DNA from: Vibrio panuliri
GTDB taxonomy: Bacteria; Pseudomonadota; Gammaproteobacteria; Enterobacterales; Vibrionaceae
Assembly (NCBI RefSeq): GCF_009938205.1
Contig: NZ_AP019654.1
Span: 1,116,001-1,180,000, forward strand
DNA length: 64,000 nucleotides
Direction: 5' to 3'
Shown here: in pieces, positions 26,321-35,801 of the stretch
Numbering within the stretch: the first letter of the stretch is position 1
Layout of the letters: every line of letters starts with the position of its first letter
Notes under the pieces: model-generated
Databases searched by the model: none
The model's input: only the letters and a program-made list of their open reading frames with translations
What the model was told of the DNA's origin: nothing
Translations under genes and position numbers: made by a program

Positions 26321-27703
26321 TTAAACCTGCTCAAAGCGCGCATTAAAGAAGCGCAGCCATTTTGGTTCATAACTAAACTTAAGCCCTTTAATCGCTTCTC
26401 TTTGTTGGTGCAGTTGCACAATGTTATTGGCAATCATATCCATATGGGCATAGGTGTAGACTTGGCGAGGAATCGCTAGGCGTACCGTTTCTAAAATAGA
26501 CTCATCACTGTTAGCAACGCTCGCTCCAGCAGAGACCACACCACGCTCCATCGCGCGAATTCCAGCTTCAATATAGAGGCTGGCCGTTAGGCTTTGCGCT
26601 GGCAATTGCTCAGCAGGCAGGTGCGCGCAGAAGCGATTCGCATCAAGGAAAACCGCGTGTCCACCGATGGGTTCAATCACAGGTACTCCTGAGGCTCTTA
26701 ACTTCTCGCCTAGGTAACGGACTTGTTTTACGCGATGTTCGATATAGTCTTGCTCCATTGAATCACGCAGCGCCACCGCGATGGATTGTCGGATTCCACT
26801 AAGCATGGATTGAGTGTCTTGATCCATTGACATTGGCATACCCGAGTAGAGCATGATCATATCGGTTGCTTCTTCAAACAACAGCTCATCGTTAAGACAC
26901 AGGATCCCGCCACTGCTGACTAAGCACTCTTTGTTGTTACCGTTAATCACGCAGCCATCTGCGTAGCTAAACATAGCCAGCAAGATCTCTTGAATGGATT
27001 TATCCGCGTAGCCTGGCTCTTGTTCTTGAATAAAGAAGGCATTTTCAATGCAGTGAGTCGCATCAAAGAAGACTTTTATCTGGTGTTGATCGGCAAGTTG
27101 ACGAACTGCCTTCATGTTTTCAAGAGAAACTGGCTGTCCGCCGGCAAGATTGACTGTTGCCGCAATGCGAATATAGGCAATTTTATCCGCGCCTTTATCA
27201 GCGATCACCGCCTCGAGTTTGCTCAGGTCTAAGTTACCTTTAAATGGGATACTAAGCGCGGTGTTATAGGCTTCAGGGCGGATAACATCAATAAATGAAC
27301 CACCTTGTCTTTCCATATGGAAGCGGTGCGATGCTGTGCACATGTTGCCTAATACTGACTGACCGCCAGAAATCGTTAAGCCAGCAAGAATACTCTCAGC
27401 CCCTTGGCCTCTGGTTGTCGGGATAACATGTTTAAAGCCAAATGAATTGCGAATGGTCTCTTCTAACTCGCACGTGGTGGTATTGGCGGAAGAAGACGGC
27501 TCTTTACGCATCATGCTTGCCCATTGTCTTGCATTGAGCGAGCTGGTGCCAGAGTCGGTCAGTAGGTCAAAATAGACGTCTTTGCTTTCAAGCAAAAAGG
27601 TATTGTAGCCAGCTTCCGCCATTTTTTGTGCGCGTGTTTCGCGATCACTTTTTGCTACGGGTTCTACCGCTTTAATACGGAATGGTTCTGCTGGGTAAAT
27701 CAT
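26321..27703 (-). CDS. Tryptophanase / tyrosine phenol-lyase family PLP enzyme, divergent
   Basis: 460-aa beta-eliminating lyase. Start and end match the family (AEPFRIKAVEPV; SYEPKWLRFFNARF), as do DLLTDSGT, LAGGQPVSL and the PLP lysine region (Lys258 in GNNKECLV). Members cleave tryptophan to indole or tyrosine to phenol, with pyruvate and ammonia. The position equal to the PLP-contacting Arg226 of E. coli TnaA is a histidine here (His217, in FDATHCIEN), while Asp214 is kept. The canonical THQGRGAE is TTRGQGAE. The substrate may therefore differ. I see no convincing tnaC-like leader peptide and no tnaB permease beside it. Confidence 0.82.
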   Translation of the reverse strand: MIYPAEPFRIKAVEPVAKSDRETRAQKMAEAGYNTFLLESKDVYFDLLTDSGTSSLNARQWASMMRKEPSSSANTTTCELEETIRNSFGFKHVIPTTRGQGAESILAGLTISGGQSVLGNMCTASHRFHMERQGGSFIDVIRPEAYNTALSIPFKGNLDLSKLEAVIADKGADKIAYIRIAATVNLAGGQPVSLENMKAVRQLADQHQIKVFFDATHCIENAFFIQEQEPGYADKSIQEILLAMFSYADGCVINGNNKECLVSSGGILCLNDELLFEEATDMIMLYSGMPMSMDQDTQSMLSGIRQSIAVALRDSMEQDYIEHRVKQVRYLGEKLRASGVPVIEPIGGHAVFLDANRFCAHLPAEQLPAQSLTASLYIEAGIRAMERGVVSAGASVANSDESILETVRLAIPRQVYTYAHMDMIANNIVQLHQQREAIKGLKFSYEPKWLRFFNARFEQV

Positions 27704-27915
27704 TACGAACTCTCCAATTTATTACTGCATTTTTGGAAATAATTTGGAGGGTATTTTCTATTTTGAACTGAGCGAAACAAGCTACGAGATCATGTATCAC
27801 GAGATTGAGACGCGGAATATTGATGAACCTTGATCCCGGTCTCATTCCTTAGCGGCTTGGATGAGCGCTTGGCGTTGTCAATACGGGCAAACTGTACGCT
27901 ATCACGGTCATCCCG

Positions 27916-28239
27916 TTACACCACCTCACTGATCCCTTTGATGACTTTACCAACCGCTTTAATCGCTTTACTCATTTTTCCTAGCATGCGGTTAACGTTA
28001 GCGATGTCTGTTTGGGCTTCTTTGGCGCTGTCGGTGGCCTCTTGCAGCGCTGAGAGTGCGTCGCTCAAATCGGTATCGCTGCCAGTGAGTGTGTCAGACA
28101 GCACTAATACCAACTGTCGCTGCAAACGCGAACGTTGCAACATCAGCATAGAAAATTGCGCCTGATCGTTGGCGATCACAGGCAGTACTTTGTTTAGCTC
28201 ATTGATGGCATCAACAATACTTTGTCTTACTGTGGGCAT
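27916..28239 (-). CDS. Small helical protein, partner of the upstream lipoprotein
   Basis: 107 aa, not recognised. It is predicted almost entirely helical, with an amphipathic C-terminal stretch (MSKAIKAVGKVIKGI). A strong ribosome-binding site (AAGGAG, 7 bases before the ATG) argues that it is real despite an overlapping frame on the other strand. It lies 36 bases after the lipoprotein gene and probably shares its transcript. The function cannot be inferred. Confidence 0.65.
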   Translation of the reverse strand: MPTVRQSIVDAINELNKVLPVIANDQAQFSMLMLQRSRLQRQLVLVLSDTLTGSDTDLSDALSALQEATDSAKEAQTDIANVNRMLGKMSKAIKAVGKVIKGISEVV

Positions 28240-28275
28240 GGTAAACTCCTTTTACTTAGCAGGCCTTGGGCATTG

Positions 28276-29361
28276 TTATGATTGGCAATGTAAGAAACCG
28301 TCTTCACCTTTAGTGATTTTGCCACTGCAACTCTCGATTAACTTTTTAAAACTGTTTAAGTCTTTGTAGTGCTTGTTGAGTTGCGATACCGACGCGACGA
28401 TTTCTTTGCTGCTGAAACGGTCTTTATTTACCTGCGCGGTAATTTGGTGATGACTTTGGGCAATTTGTTCAAATGCATTAACCAGTTGCTTATCTTTTAG
28501 TGCCGCCGCTTGAATTTCGAGGTAGCGCTGATGAAATTCAGCAATGCTTTTTGCCGCTTTATCATGTTTTAGCGGCTTTTTAACCGAAGCTTGATTGTAT
28601 TGAATTAAATCGTCAGTTAACGCTGAAAGCTCCATTGTTGCTTTGGTTTGATGCAGTTTAGAGCGATTCAGTTCGCTAACAATTATCGGTACCAGTTTAG
28701 TGATCACTCGATCGCCTTGGTTTATCACCTCTTTGAGCGCTGCTCGGCGTTTTTCTTCGGTAATGGCGGAGGCAAACCCCGCGACTGAGGTAGCAATTAA
28801 AGATTCGTTTTGCTCAAACTGCGCTTGTTTGCTGGCAATTATCGTCTCACGCTCGGCATGTTGTGCGTAGCTTAGTAACAGATAAGCGTCGTTAAGAGAG
28901 CTAACCGAGGAAGTTAATGTAAGTGCACTTTGCTGAATTTCGACTTTAGAAGAGACGTTCGCTAGGTCAGTGAGTGCTTTGGCATACTCCGCCAGTTGTC
29001 GATTGGCTTGCAGAATCAACATCTGCTTTCTTCGCTCTGGAGAGGCGGGGTCTACGATTGAGTCGAGGTCAGTTAGCCGTAGTGGAATATTGCACTCAGC
29101 CGGATTAACGATGATCTCTCCTTGAATAATTTGTGACGCGCTGCCCGCGCAGACTTGTTCTCGGGATTGGTCTAAGGTGAGATAGGCCAATGAATCAGCT
29201 TGGCTTTGCAGCGATAGCGAACTGAGTTCATCTAAGCTGATGTTGATCTCATCGGTGACGTGCCCAATTGAAAGCCCAAACTCGGCGATATTGGTAGTGG
29301 GTGTGGTGGAGCAGGCCGTTAGAACAAAAGCACCTGCTACGCTAAGCCATGTCGATTTCAT
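28276..29361 (-). CDS. Helical lipoprotein of unknown function
   Basis: 361 aa. The signal peptide ends in a lipobox (LTAC, Cys17) with Ser at +2, consistent with the outer membrane. The mature region is mostly helical with few prolines and heptad-like leucine spacing, ending in a two-cysteine tail (ESCSGKITKGEDGFLHC). No known domain recognised. It is the first gene of a two-gene unit with the 107-aa protein. It could be a cell-envelope stress or adhesion component; this is speculation. Confidence 0.75.
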   Translation of the reverse strand: MKSTWLSVAGAFVLTACSTTPTTNIAEFGLSIGHVTDEINISLDELSSLSLQSQADSLAYLTLDQSREQVCAGSASQIIQGEIIVNPAECNIPLRLTDLDSIVDPASPERRKQMLILQANRQLAEYAKALTDLANVSSKVEIQQSALTLTSSVSSLNDAYLLLSYAQHAERETIIASKQAQFEQNESLIATSVAGFASAITEEKRRAALKEVINQGDRVITKLVPIIVSELNRSKLHQTKATMELSALTDDLIQYNQASVKKPLKHDKAAKSIAEFHQRYLEIQAAALKDKQLVNAFEQIAQSHHQITAQVNKDRFSSKEIVASVSQLNKHYKDLNSFKKLIESCSGKITKGEDGFLHCQS

Positions 29362-29522
29362 CTTGCATTCCTTTGCCTCAAATGAGGGCTATTAGCTTAC
29401 CCAATTCAGCAAGACGATTCATGACCAAACTCACACCCATCTACGTAGCCAAATGTAATTTCCTCTATGGTGCAAAGTTGAGGCAGCTAAGAGATAAAGT
29501 GCGAGTTTTTCTGCAGCTCAGG

Positions 29523-30479
29523 TTATTGAGTTGAAGGTTCACTTATCCGTATTTGCTCTTCAAGCCAACCAAGAAACAGTTGCAGTTTTTGAGATGGTGT
29601 AGGGTTGGCGCTAACGAGATAATATTTTTGCGCACAAGTTAGAGCAGTATCAGCAAACGGGGTTATCAGTTCACCTGTAAGTAAACGTTTTTTTATCAAT
29701 GACAAGCGTCCCATGGCGATTCCCGCGTTGTTCATTGCGGCGATAACGGCTAAGTCTGAGCGGTCGAAAGAGATACAAGCAATATCATCAATATCCTCGA
29801 TACCATGTTGTTGCGCCCATAAAGCCCATTCATCATGGTGTGAGTTGTAGTCCCATGCTTGATTATCATGCAATAAGGTCGCGTGATGAAGGTTTGTCGG
29901 ATTATCAATAAGATCAAACTGCTGCGCATAGTGATGAGTGCACACAGGAACAATGCGTTCGCCCATCAGCTCTTTGTGCCACATCTTATCGGGCATGTGC
30001 TCATCAAAGTAAATTGCGGCGTCGATACCATAGCCTTGAAAGTTAATGTTCTCGTTACCGGTTAAAATTTTCAGCTCTATTAATGGGTATTGCTGCTTGA
30101 AAGAGTAGATTCGCGGTACTAGCCAGCACTGAGCAAATGAAGGTCGCGAATAGATAGTGAGTTCTCCAGAAATATCGCCACTACGAACATCCATCACCTC
30201 TTGATTTAACTCGTTTAACGTCCTTTTAAGCGCTAAATAAATACGCTCACCTTCTTGGGTTAAAGTGATTTTGCGATGTGAACGAACAAACAAAGCAATC
30301 CCCAGTTCATCTTCCAGTTTATTAATGCGGTGCGAAATGGCACTTGGCGTCATACAAAGCTCTTCTGCCGCGAGTGAAAAAGAGCAGTGGCGAGCTGCGA
30401 CTTCAAACGTATGCAACTTAGAGAGTTGAAAGCTATTGATTCGTTGGTTGCGTGCAAAAATATTGTCTTTGGTATACAT
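29523..30479 (-). CDS. dsdC: D-serine deaminase transcriptional activator DsdC
   Basis: LysR-family activator of the D-serine catabolic genes, about 318 aa. The N-terminal HTH (LHTFEVAARHCSFSLAAEEL, then HRINKLEDELGIALFVRSHRK) and effector domain (SFAQCWLVPRIYSF; FDRSDLAVIAAMNNAGIAMGR) match E. coli DsdC closely. The frame opens at TTG 30482 but ATG 30479 directly follows and is preferred. It is divergent from dsdX-dsdA across 209 bases, the standard arrangement for LysR control. Confidence 0.93.
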   Translation of the reverse strand: MYTKDNIFARNQRINSFQLSKLHTFEVAARHCSFSLAAEELCMTPSAISHRINKLEDELGIALFVRSHRKITLTQEGERIYLALKRTLNELNQEVMDVRSGDISGELTIYSRPSFAQCWLVPRIYSFKQQYPLIELKILTGNENINFQGYGIDAAIYFDEHMPDKMWHKELMGERIVPVCTHHYAQQFDLIDNPTNLHHATLLHDNQAWDYNSHHDEWALWAQQHGIEDIDDIACISFDRSDLAVIAAMNNAGIAMGRLSLIKKRLLTGELITPFADTALTCAQKYYLVSANPTPSQKLQLFLGWLEEQIRISEPSTQ

Positions 30480-30490
30480 CAAACTAACTC

Positions 30491-30615
30491 AAGGTGAGGT
30501 TATGTCGCGGCATGGTAATGCTTTTGCGTGATTTGATGTCATCTAAGAGGGGTTTTATTGACGAATTCTGAGGTGAATCACGTTTTTGTTTTAATCTAGC
30601 TCATCTAAAGGTGAG
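30491..30615. promoter_or_regulatory. dsdC-dsdX divergent control region
   Basis: Two copies of AAGGTGAG (30491-30498 and 30608-30615) and a related TGAGGTGA near 30570 lie between the divergent genes. They are candidate DsdC binding sites by position. The dsdX promoter near 30675 (TATATA) lacks a good -35, as expected for an activator-dependent promoter. Confidence 0.35.
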
Positions 30616-30688
30616 TTTTGATCGTTTGTCAGCCTAGTCGAATGCTTGTTTAATTTATTGCAATTAAAACAACTATATAGGTCTGTAC

Positions 30689-32026
30689 ATGGAATCTAAC
30701 CTCTGGGTCATTGCGACCCTCATAACCAGTATTTTGATGATCGTATTTGCGATCGTTAAATTCAAACTTCACCCGTTTTTAGCCCTGTTACTCGCCAGTT
30801 TTTATGTTGGTGGCATGATGGGCATGCAGCCACTAGAAATGGTGAGTGCGATTGAAAGTGGCATTGGCGGCACATTAGGCTTTTTGGCTGTGGTGATTGG
30901 GCTTGGCACCATCTTAGGTAAGATGATGGAAGTCTCAGGTGCGGCAGAGCGTATTGGTATCACCCTACAAAAGATTCGTTGGCTATCGCCGGAAGTGATC
31001 ATGGTACTGATTGGCTTGGTTTGTGGTATTACACTGTTTGTTGAAGTTGGCGTGGTGCTGCTTATCCCTCTTGCATTTTCGATCGCTAAAAAGACCAACA
31101 CTTCACTGCTTAATTTAGCGATTCCGCTATGTACTGCGCTGATGGCTGTGCACTGTATTGTGCCGCCACACCCAGCGGCTCTGTTTGTGACCAACGAGTT
31201 GGGCGCAGATATTGGTTCGGTCATTTTCTATGGTCTGTTGATTGGTTTAGTGGCATCGCTAGTGGGCGGCCCACTGTTCCTTAAAATAATGGGTAAGCGC
31301 CTGCCATTTAAAGCCGTGCCGGAAGAGTTTGTTTCACTCGAAGTGAAAGATGAGTCTCAGTTGCCTTCACTTGCTGCAACGCTATTTACCGTGCTGTTGC
31401 CAATCGCGCTGATGCTGATGAAAACCGCTGCTGAGCTTAACATGGAGCATGGTACGGCGCTCTACACCACACTTGAGTTTATCGGTAACCCTATCACCGC
31501 GATGTTTATTGCAGCCTTTGTTGCTTACTACATGCTAGGCATTAAGCAAAACATGGGTATGGAAGTGCTACTTGAGAAAACCGAAGGTGCGTTCTCTTCT
31601 ATTGCCAATATCCTGCTGATCATCGGCGCCGGTGGTGCATTTAACGGTGTGCTTAAAGGCAGTGGTTTGGCTGACGTATTGGCACAATTGCTGTCGAATC
31701 TCGATATGCATCCTATTTTCTTAGCTTGGCTAGTGGCGATCATTTTGCACGCCGCGGTGGGCTCAGCAACGGTGGCTATGATGGGCGCAACGGCAATTGT
31801 TGCTCCGCTACTGCCGCTATATCCGAATGTCAGTCCAGAAATCATTACTCTGGCAATAGGTTCAGGCGCAATTGGTTGTACCATTGTAACCGATTCGCTC
31901 TTTTGGTTGGTTAAGCAGTATTGCGGCGCCACGATGTCTGAAATCTTTAAGTACTACACGACAGCGACTTTTATCGCGTCATTTGTTGCCCTTGCCGGCA
32001 CGTTCCTTCTGTCGTACATGATTTAA
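30689..32026 (+). CDS. dsdX: D-serine transporter DsdX (GntP family)
   Basis: 445-aa inner-membrane permease with about 12 hydrophobic helices. The N-terminus closely matches E. coli DsdX (KFKLHPFLALLLASF; ESGIGGTLGFLAVVIG; GKMMEVSGAAERIG). It imports D-serine by proton symport. It is followed after 16 bases by dsdA and is divergent from dsdC. Confidence 0.94.
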   Translation: MESNLWVIATLITSILMIVFAIVKFKLHPFLALLLASFYVGGMMGMQPLEMVSAIESGIGGTLGFLAVVIGLGTILGKMMEVSGAAERIGITLQKIRWLSPEVIMVLIGLVCGITLFVEVGVVLLIPLAFSIAKKTNTSLLNLAIPLCTALMAVHCIVPPHPAALFVTNELGADIGSVIFYGLLIGLVASLVGGPLFLKIMGKRLPFKAVPEEFVSLEVKDESQLPSLAATLFTVLLPIALMLMKTAAELNMEHGTALYTTLEFIGNPITAMFIAAFVAYYMLGIKQNMGMEVLLEKTEGAFSSIANILLIIGAGGAFNGVLKGSGLADVLAQLLSNLDMHPIFLAWLVAIILHAAVGSATVAMMGATAIVAPLLPLYPNVSPEIITLAIGSGAIGCTIVTDSLFWLVKQYCGATMSEIFKYYTTATFIASFVALAGTFLLSYMI

Positions 32027-32042
32027 ACAAAGGTAGAGAATA

Positions 32043-33374
32043 ATGACTACACATAACGTAACAGCACTTGTTGAAGAGTTTCCATTAGTAAAACAGCTGA
32101 TTGGTTTAGAAGAGGTGGTGTGGTTTAACCCGAATATCACGTCACTAGAAGAAGGTCTACCTTATGTTGGCTTAGGCGCTGATAACATCCAAGACGCCAG
32201 TGAGCGGCTACAACGCTTTGCTCCTTACTTGGTTAAAGCATTCCCAGAAACAGCACCATCGCAAGGTATTATTGAATCTCAAGTGGTTGATATTGAGAAG
32301 ATGAAGGGGCTGCTAGAAGCGCAATACAATACCAAGATTGCGGGTCGTTTGATGCTGAAAAAAGACAGCCACTTGCCTATTTCTGGCTCAATCAAAGCAC
32401 GCGGCGGTATTTATGAAGTGCTGACACATGCTGAAAAACTAGCGATGGAAGCTGGCTTGCTGAGCAAAGAGGATGACTACAGCAAACTGTTTAGCGAAGA
32501 GTTCCGTGACTTCTTCAAACAATACAGCATTGCGGTTGGCTCAACCGGCAACCTTGGTATGTCGATTGGTATCATGAGTGCCAAACTGGGCTTCTCAGTC
32601 TCTGTGCATATGTCAGCCGATGCGCGTGAGTGGAAGAAGAACAAGCTGCGTTCGCATGGCGTCAACGTGGTGGAATACGAGCAAGATTACGGTGTGGCAG
32701 TCGAGCAGGGGCGTAAAGAAGCGGAGAAAGATCCTAACTGTTTCTTTATTGATGATGAAAACTCGCAGACGCTGTTCTTAGGCTACTCAGTTGCGGGTGA
32801 GCGTTTGAAGCAGCAGTTTACTGAGCAAGGCATCAAAGTCGATGCTGAGCACCCGCTGTTTGTTTACCTGCCATGTGGCGTTGGTGGTGGTCCTGGCGGT
32901 GTGGCATTTGGTTTGAAGATGGCATTTGGTGACCATGTACACTGTATCTTTGCTGAGCCAACGCATTCACCATGCATGCTACTTGGCGTTCACACTGGTT
33001 TGCATGATGAGATTGCGGTACAAGATTTGGGTATTGATAACATCACTGCTGCAGATGGTTTAGCGGTTGGTCGTGCGTCAGGCTTCGTGGGCCGTGCGAT
33101 GGAGCGCTTACTAGATGGTTACTACACCATTACAGATGAGCGTATGTACCACCATCTTGGCGAGCTTAGTGAAGTGGAAGATATTCGTCTTGAGCCATCG
33201 GCGCTGGCTGGCATGTTGGGGGCAGTACATGTCTCAAACAACACGGAGTATCAAGCGCGCTTGGCTTTCACTGAAGAGAAGCTTGCTAACGCTACTCACC
33301 TCGTATGGGCAACGGGTGGCGGCATGGTGCCAGAAGCTGAAATGGCGGCGTACTTAGCAAAATCAGGTCGCTAG
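32043..33374 (+). CDS. dsdA: D-serine ammonia-lyase DsdA
   Basis: 443-aa PLP enzyme converting D-serine to pyruvate and ammonia. The PLP lysine is Lys118 in SGSIKARGG, the same number as in E. coli DsdA, and the phosphate-binding glycine loop ([10 protein letters not shown]) and [13 protein letters not shown]-type substrate loop are present. It is co-transcribed with dsdX and ends in a strong terminator. D-serine use is plausible for an animal- or algae-associated Vibrio. Confidence 0.95.
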   Translation: MTTHNVTALVEEFPLVKQLIGLEEVVWFNPNITSLEEGLPYVGLGADNIQDASERLQRFAPYLVKAFPETAPSQGIIESQVVDIEKMKGLLEAQYNTKIAGRLMLKKDSHLPISGSIKARGGIYEVLTHAEKLAMEAGLLSKEDDYSKLFSEEFRDFFKQYSIAVGSTGNLGMSIGIMSAKLGFSVSVHMSADAREWKKNKLRSHGVNVVEYEQDYGVAVEQGRKEAEKDPNCFFIDDENSQTLFLGYSVAGERLKQQFTEQGIKVDAEHPLFVYLPCGVGGGPGGVAFGLKMAFGDHVHCIFAEPTHSPCMLLGVHTGLHDEIAVQDLGIDNITAADGLAVGRASGFVGRAMERLLDGYYTITDERMYHHLGELSEVEDIRLEPSALAGMLGAVHVSNNTEYQARLAFTEEKLANATHLVWATGGGMVPEAEMAAYLAKSGR

Positions 33375-33386
33375 AATTGATGAACT

Positions 33387-33413
33387 AAGGGATACCAGTT
33401 GGTATCCCTTTTT
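33387..33413 (+). terminator. Terminator of dsdXA
   Basis: Perfect 10-bp stem AAGGGATACC / GGTATCCCTT with an AGTT loop and a T tail. Confidence 0.94.
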
Positions 33414-33941
33414 GCTGCTACCGTGATAGACGTGCCATGTTTGCTCAAGCGCGAATTCATATCAACGCCTCAATGGTGGTCAAGGTGCAGTGCTAATTAT
33501 TGATCAATGCCCAGACTCTCTGGGTATTTTTATTTCAATCGGAAATATGACCAATTCATAACCAAGCAATATCTATTAATATTTATATTTAAAAGCAATT
33601 AATTAATATTCTTTTTTCAATTAATCTCTGCTTGTTCATATTGTTAAATATAAATTGCAAATGTTATTAGTTTTCAATCTGACTTTAATTGTTTCCAATA
33701 TGGATACAATACGCATCAGGTTATCAAATGTGCTTTTCTTAAGTTGCTGATTTTTAATTGTATGTTTTGGTTTGTTATATTTGGTTGAAGTAAAACATCA
33801 CAGAAAATGAGGTTTTAAATTTAGGGGTAATTTAATAGTTATAGCGTGAATGTTAAATTTGTCTAAGATGTTGGGCATTACAAAGGTTATCGAATTTACG
33901 CACGTTTTGGGCGTAATAATTAAAGAAATAACTATAAGCCG
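33414..33941. other. AT-rich intergenic region upstream of lldP
   Basis: Over 500 bases of very AT-rich sequence with no supported gene; short frames here look random. It probably holds regulatory sites for the lactate operon, but I could not identify a promoter with confidence. Confidence 0.5.
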
Positions 33942-34065
33942 ATACCCAAACTGCTTGACGGTGTAGGCAGGCGACAAGTGAGCCAAACTCGACTCCTCGC
34001 TGAGCGAAATGATGAGATGTATGAGCTTGAGTCAACACTGCTGTCACTCCAAGTCGGACGGGTAT
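33942..34065. repeat. ERIC-like palindromic repeat
   Basis: 124-bp element bounded by the inverted ends ATACCC (33942) and GGGTAT (34065). Inside are GGCGACAAGTGAGCC and the inner arms of a long imperfect hairpin, matching in layout and length the enterobacterial repetitive intergenic consensus (about 127 bp) common in Vibrio. On the - strand the segment GGCTCACTTGTCGCC matches the conserved ERIC edge. It lies 55 bases before the lldP start, so it is probably transcribed in the leader. Confidence 0.7.
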
Positions 34066-34120
34066 AAGAGCGAACAAGGTCTTGGGACTTTGCCCGCTCA
34101 GTGACAACTGGAACAAAAGA

Positions 34121-35704
34121 ATGCTAAATCTTATTATTTCCATCATCCCGATTGTGTTACTCATCTGGATGATGACCAAGAAAAACGCTTTACCGTCGCA
34201 CATTGCACTACCTCTTACCGCGCTGCTTATTGGCCTGATTCAACTGTTTTACTTTGGTGCCGATAGTACCCACTTAATTGCCAATATCATCGCTGGCTCC
34301 CTTTCTGCTATTACCCCCATTTCTATTATTGCTGGCGCTATTCTCCTTAACCGAACTATCGCTATTACTGGTGCTGAAACCGTTATTCGCCATTGGTTGG
34401 AAAGCATCAGTCGCAATCAGGTAGCGCAACTGATGATCATTGGTTGGGCTTTCGCCTTTATGATTGAAGGCGCTTCGGGCTTTGGTACTCCTGCCGCGAT
34501 CGCCGCGCCCATTTTGGTGGGTTTGGGCTTTCCTGCATTGCGCGTAGCGATGCTGGCGTTGGTGATGAACTCTGTGCCAGTGTCATTTGGCGCGGTAGGC
34601 ACACCGACCTGGTTTGGTTTTGCCGGTTTGGGGCTAGGGGAGTCTGAGCTGCTGAATATTGGTCAGTATTCCGCAATACTGCATACCGTAGCCGCTTTTG
34701 TTATTCCATTGATAGCGCTTAGCTTTGTGGTTAATTGGCAGAGCATTAAACGCAACTTTGTCTTTATTCAATTAAGTGTACTCTCTTGTACCGTTCCCTA
34801 TGTGCTATTTGCGCAGTGGAACTACGAGTTTCCTGCGTTGGTCGGTGGCGCTATCGGTCTTGGTATCTCAGTGGTATTGGCGCGCTATAACGTTGGTATG
34901 GAGAAGCGCGCTGAACAAGGGCAGCAGCAAACCACACCAGTCACGTTTGCTCAGGTGGTGAAAGCGATGAGCCCAACGTTGCTGCTAATCGCCATTCTGA
35001 TTGTCACCCGTATCCAGCAACTTGGAATTAAAGCGCTGTTGACGGATGGAACACCGATGTTCTCAGTTCAGTTGGGTGGGCTAGGCGAGTTTAGCTTAAG
35101 TCACGCGCTGATCATCAAATTTGCTGACATCTTAGGTACCAATGCAGCGTGGTCATATAAGACACTTTACGTCCCTGCGCTAATTCCATTTATGCTGGTG
35201 GTATTTGTCTCGATTTTTATCTTCAGTATGTCTCGTTCGCAAGTGAAGCAAGTATTCACTGAGACGGGAAGTCGCATCAGAATTCCATTTATTGCCCTCG
35301 TGGGCGCGCTGATCATGGTTAAGTTTATGATGATGGGCGGTTCAAACTCTCCAATCATGACAACCGGACGAGCGTTTTCTGACCTGATGGGGACTAACTG
35401 GCAGTTCTTTGCCTCATACCTTGGTGCGCTTGGCGCTTTCTTCTCTGGTTCTGCGACGGTGTCAAACCTGACATTTGGTGGCATTCAACAAACTATTGCT
35501 CACAACGTCGGGTTGCCTGAACAGCTGGTGTTGGCTTTGCAATCTGTTGGTGGCGCTATGGGTAACATGGTCTGCATTAACAACATTATCGCAGTTTCTA
35601 CCATTTTGGGTATTTCGAACCAAGAAGGGTACATCATCAAGCGTACTGTAGTGCCGATGATTCTGTATGGTGCAATCGTCGCGGTTGTGAGTTTGGCGCT
35701 GTAA
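34121..35704 (+). CDS. lldP: L-lactate permease (LldP/LctP family)
   Basis: 527-aa polytopic symporter for L-lactate (also glycolate in relatives). The family signature GASGFGTPAAIAAPILVGLGFP and a later SGSATVSNLTFG are present, with 12 or more hydrophobic helices. ATG 34121 is chosen; an upstream in-frame GTG at 34082 would add a hydrophilic leader lying next to the ERIC-like repeat. GGAAC precedes the ATG. It heads the lldP-lutA-lutB-lutC unit. Confidence 0.92.
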   Translation: MLNLIISIIPIVLLIWMMTKKNALPSHIALPLTALLIGLIQLFYFGADSTHLIANIIAGSLSAITPISIIAGAILLNRTIAITGAETVIRHWLESISRNQVAQLMIIGWAFAFMIEGASGFGTPAAIAAPILVGLGFPALRVAMLALVMNSVPVSFGAVGTPTWFGFAGLGLGESELLNIGQYSAILHTVAAFVIPLIALSFVVNWQSIKRNFVFIQLSVLSCTVPYVLFAQWNYEFPALVGGAIGLGISVVLARYNVGMEKRAEQGQQQTTPVTFAQVVKAMSPTLLLIAILIVTRIQQLGIKALLTDGTPMFSVQLGGLGEFSLSHALIIKFADILGTNAAWSYKTLYVPALIPFMLVVFVSIFIFSMSRSQVKQVFTETGSRIRIPFIALVGALIMVKFMMMGGSNSPIMTTGRAFSDLMGTNWQFFASYLGALGAFFSGSATVSNLTFGGIQQTIAHNVGLPEQLVLALQSVGGAMGNMVCINNIIAVSTILGISNQEGYIIKRTVVPMILYGAIVAVVSLAL

Positions 35705-35801
35705 GTAAAAAAATTGAAATGGTTAGCGCTCGAATTTACTCAGGGCGCTACGCTTAAATTAATAAATATATCTATAAAAATTCCTTAATCGGAGCAATGT
35801 T

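Noticed and set aside
27830-28165. 111-aa ORF on the + strand opposite the 107-aa gene
   Set aside because: The opposite strand has a strong ribosome-binding site and a coherent helical product; this one is serine/leucine-rich shadow sequence.
29349-29534. 61-aa ORF on the + strand between the lipoprotein and dsdC
   Set aside because: No ribosome-binding site and overlaps the 5' and 3' ends of flanking genes; composition not protein-like.
33853-34203. 116-aa ORF on the - strand across the lldP start
   Set aside because: It runs through the ERIC-like repeat and the lldP coding region; a shadow frame.
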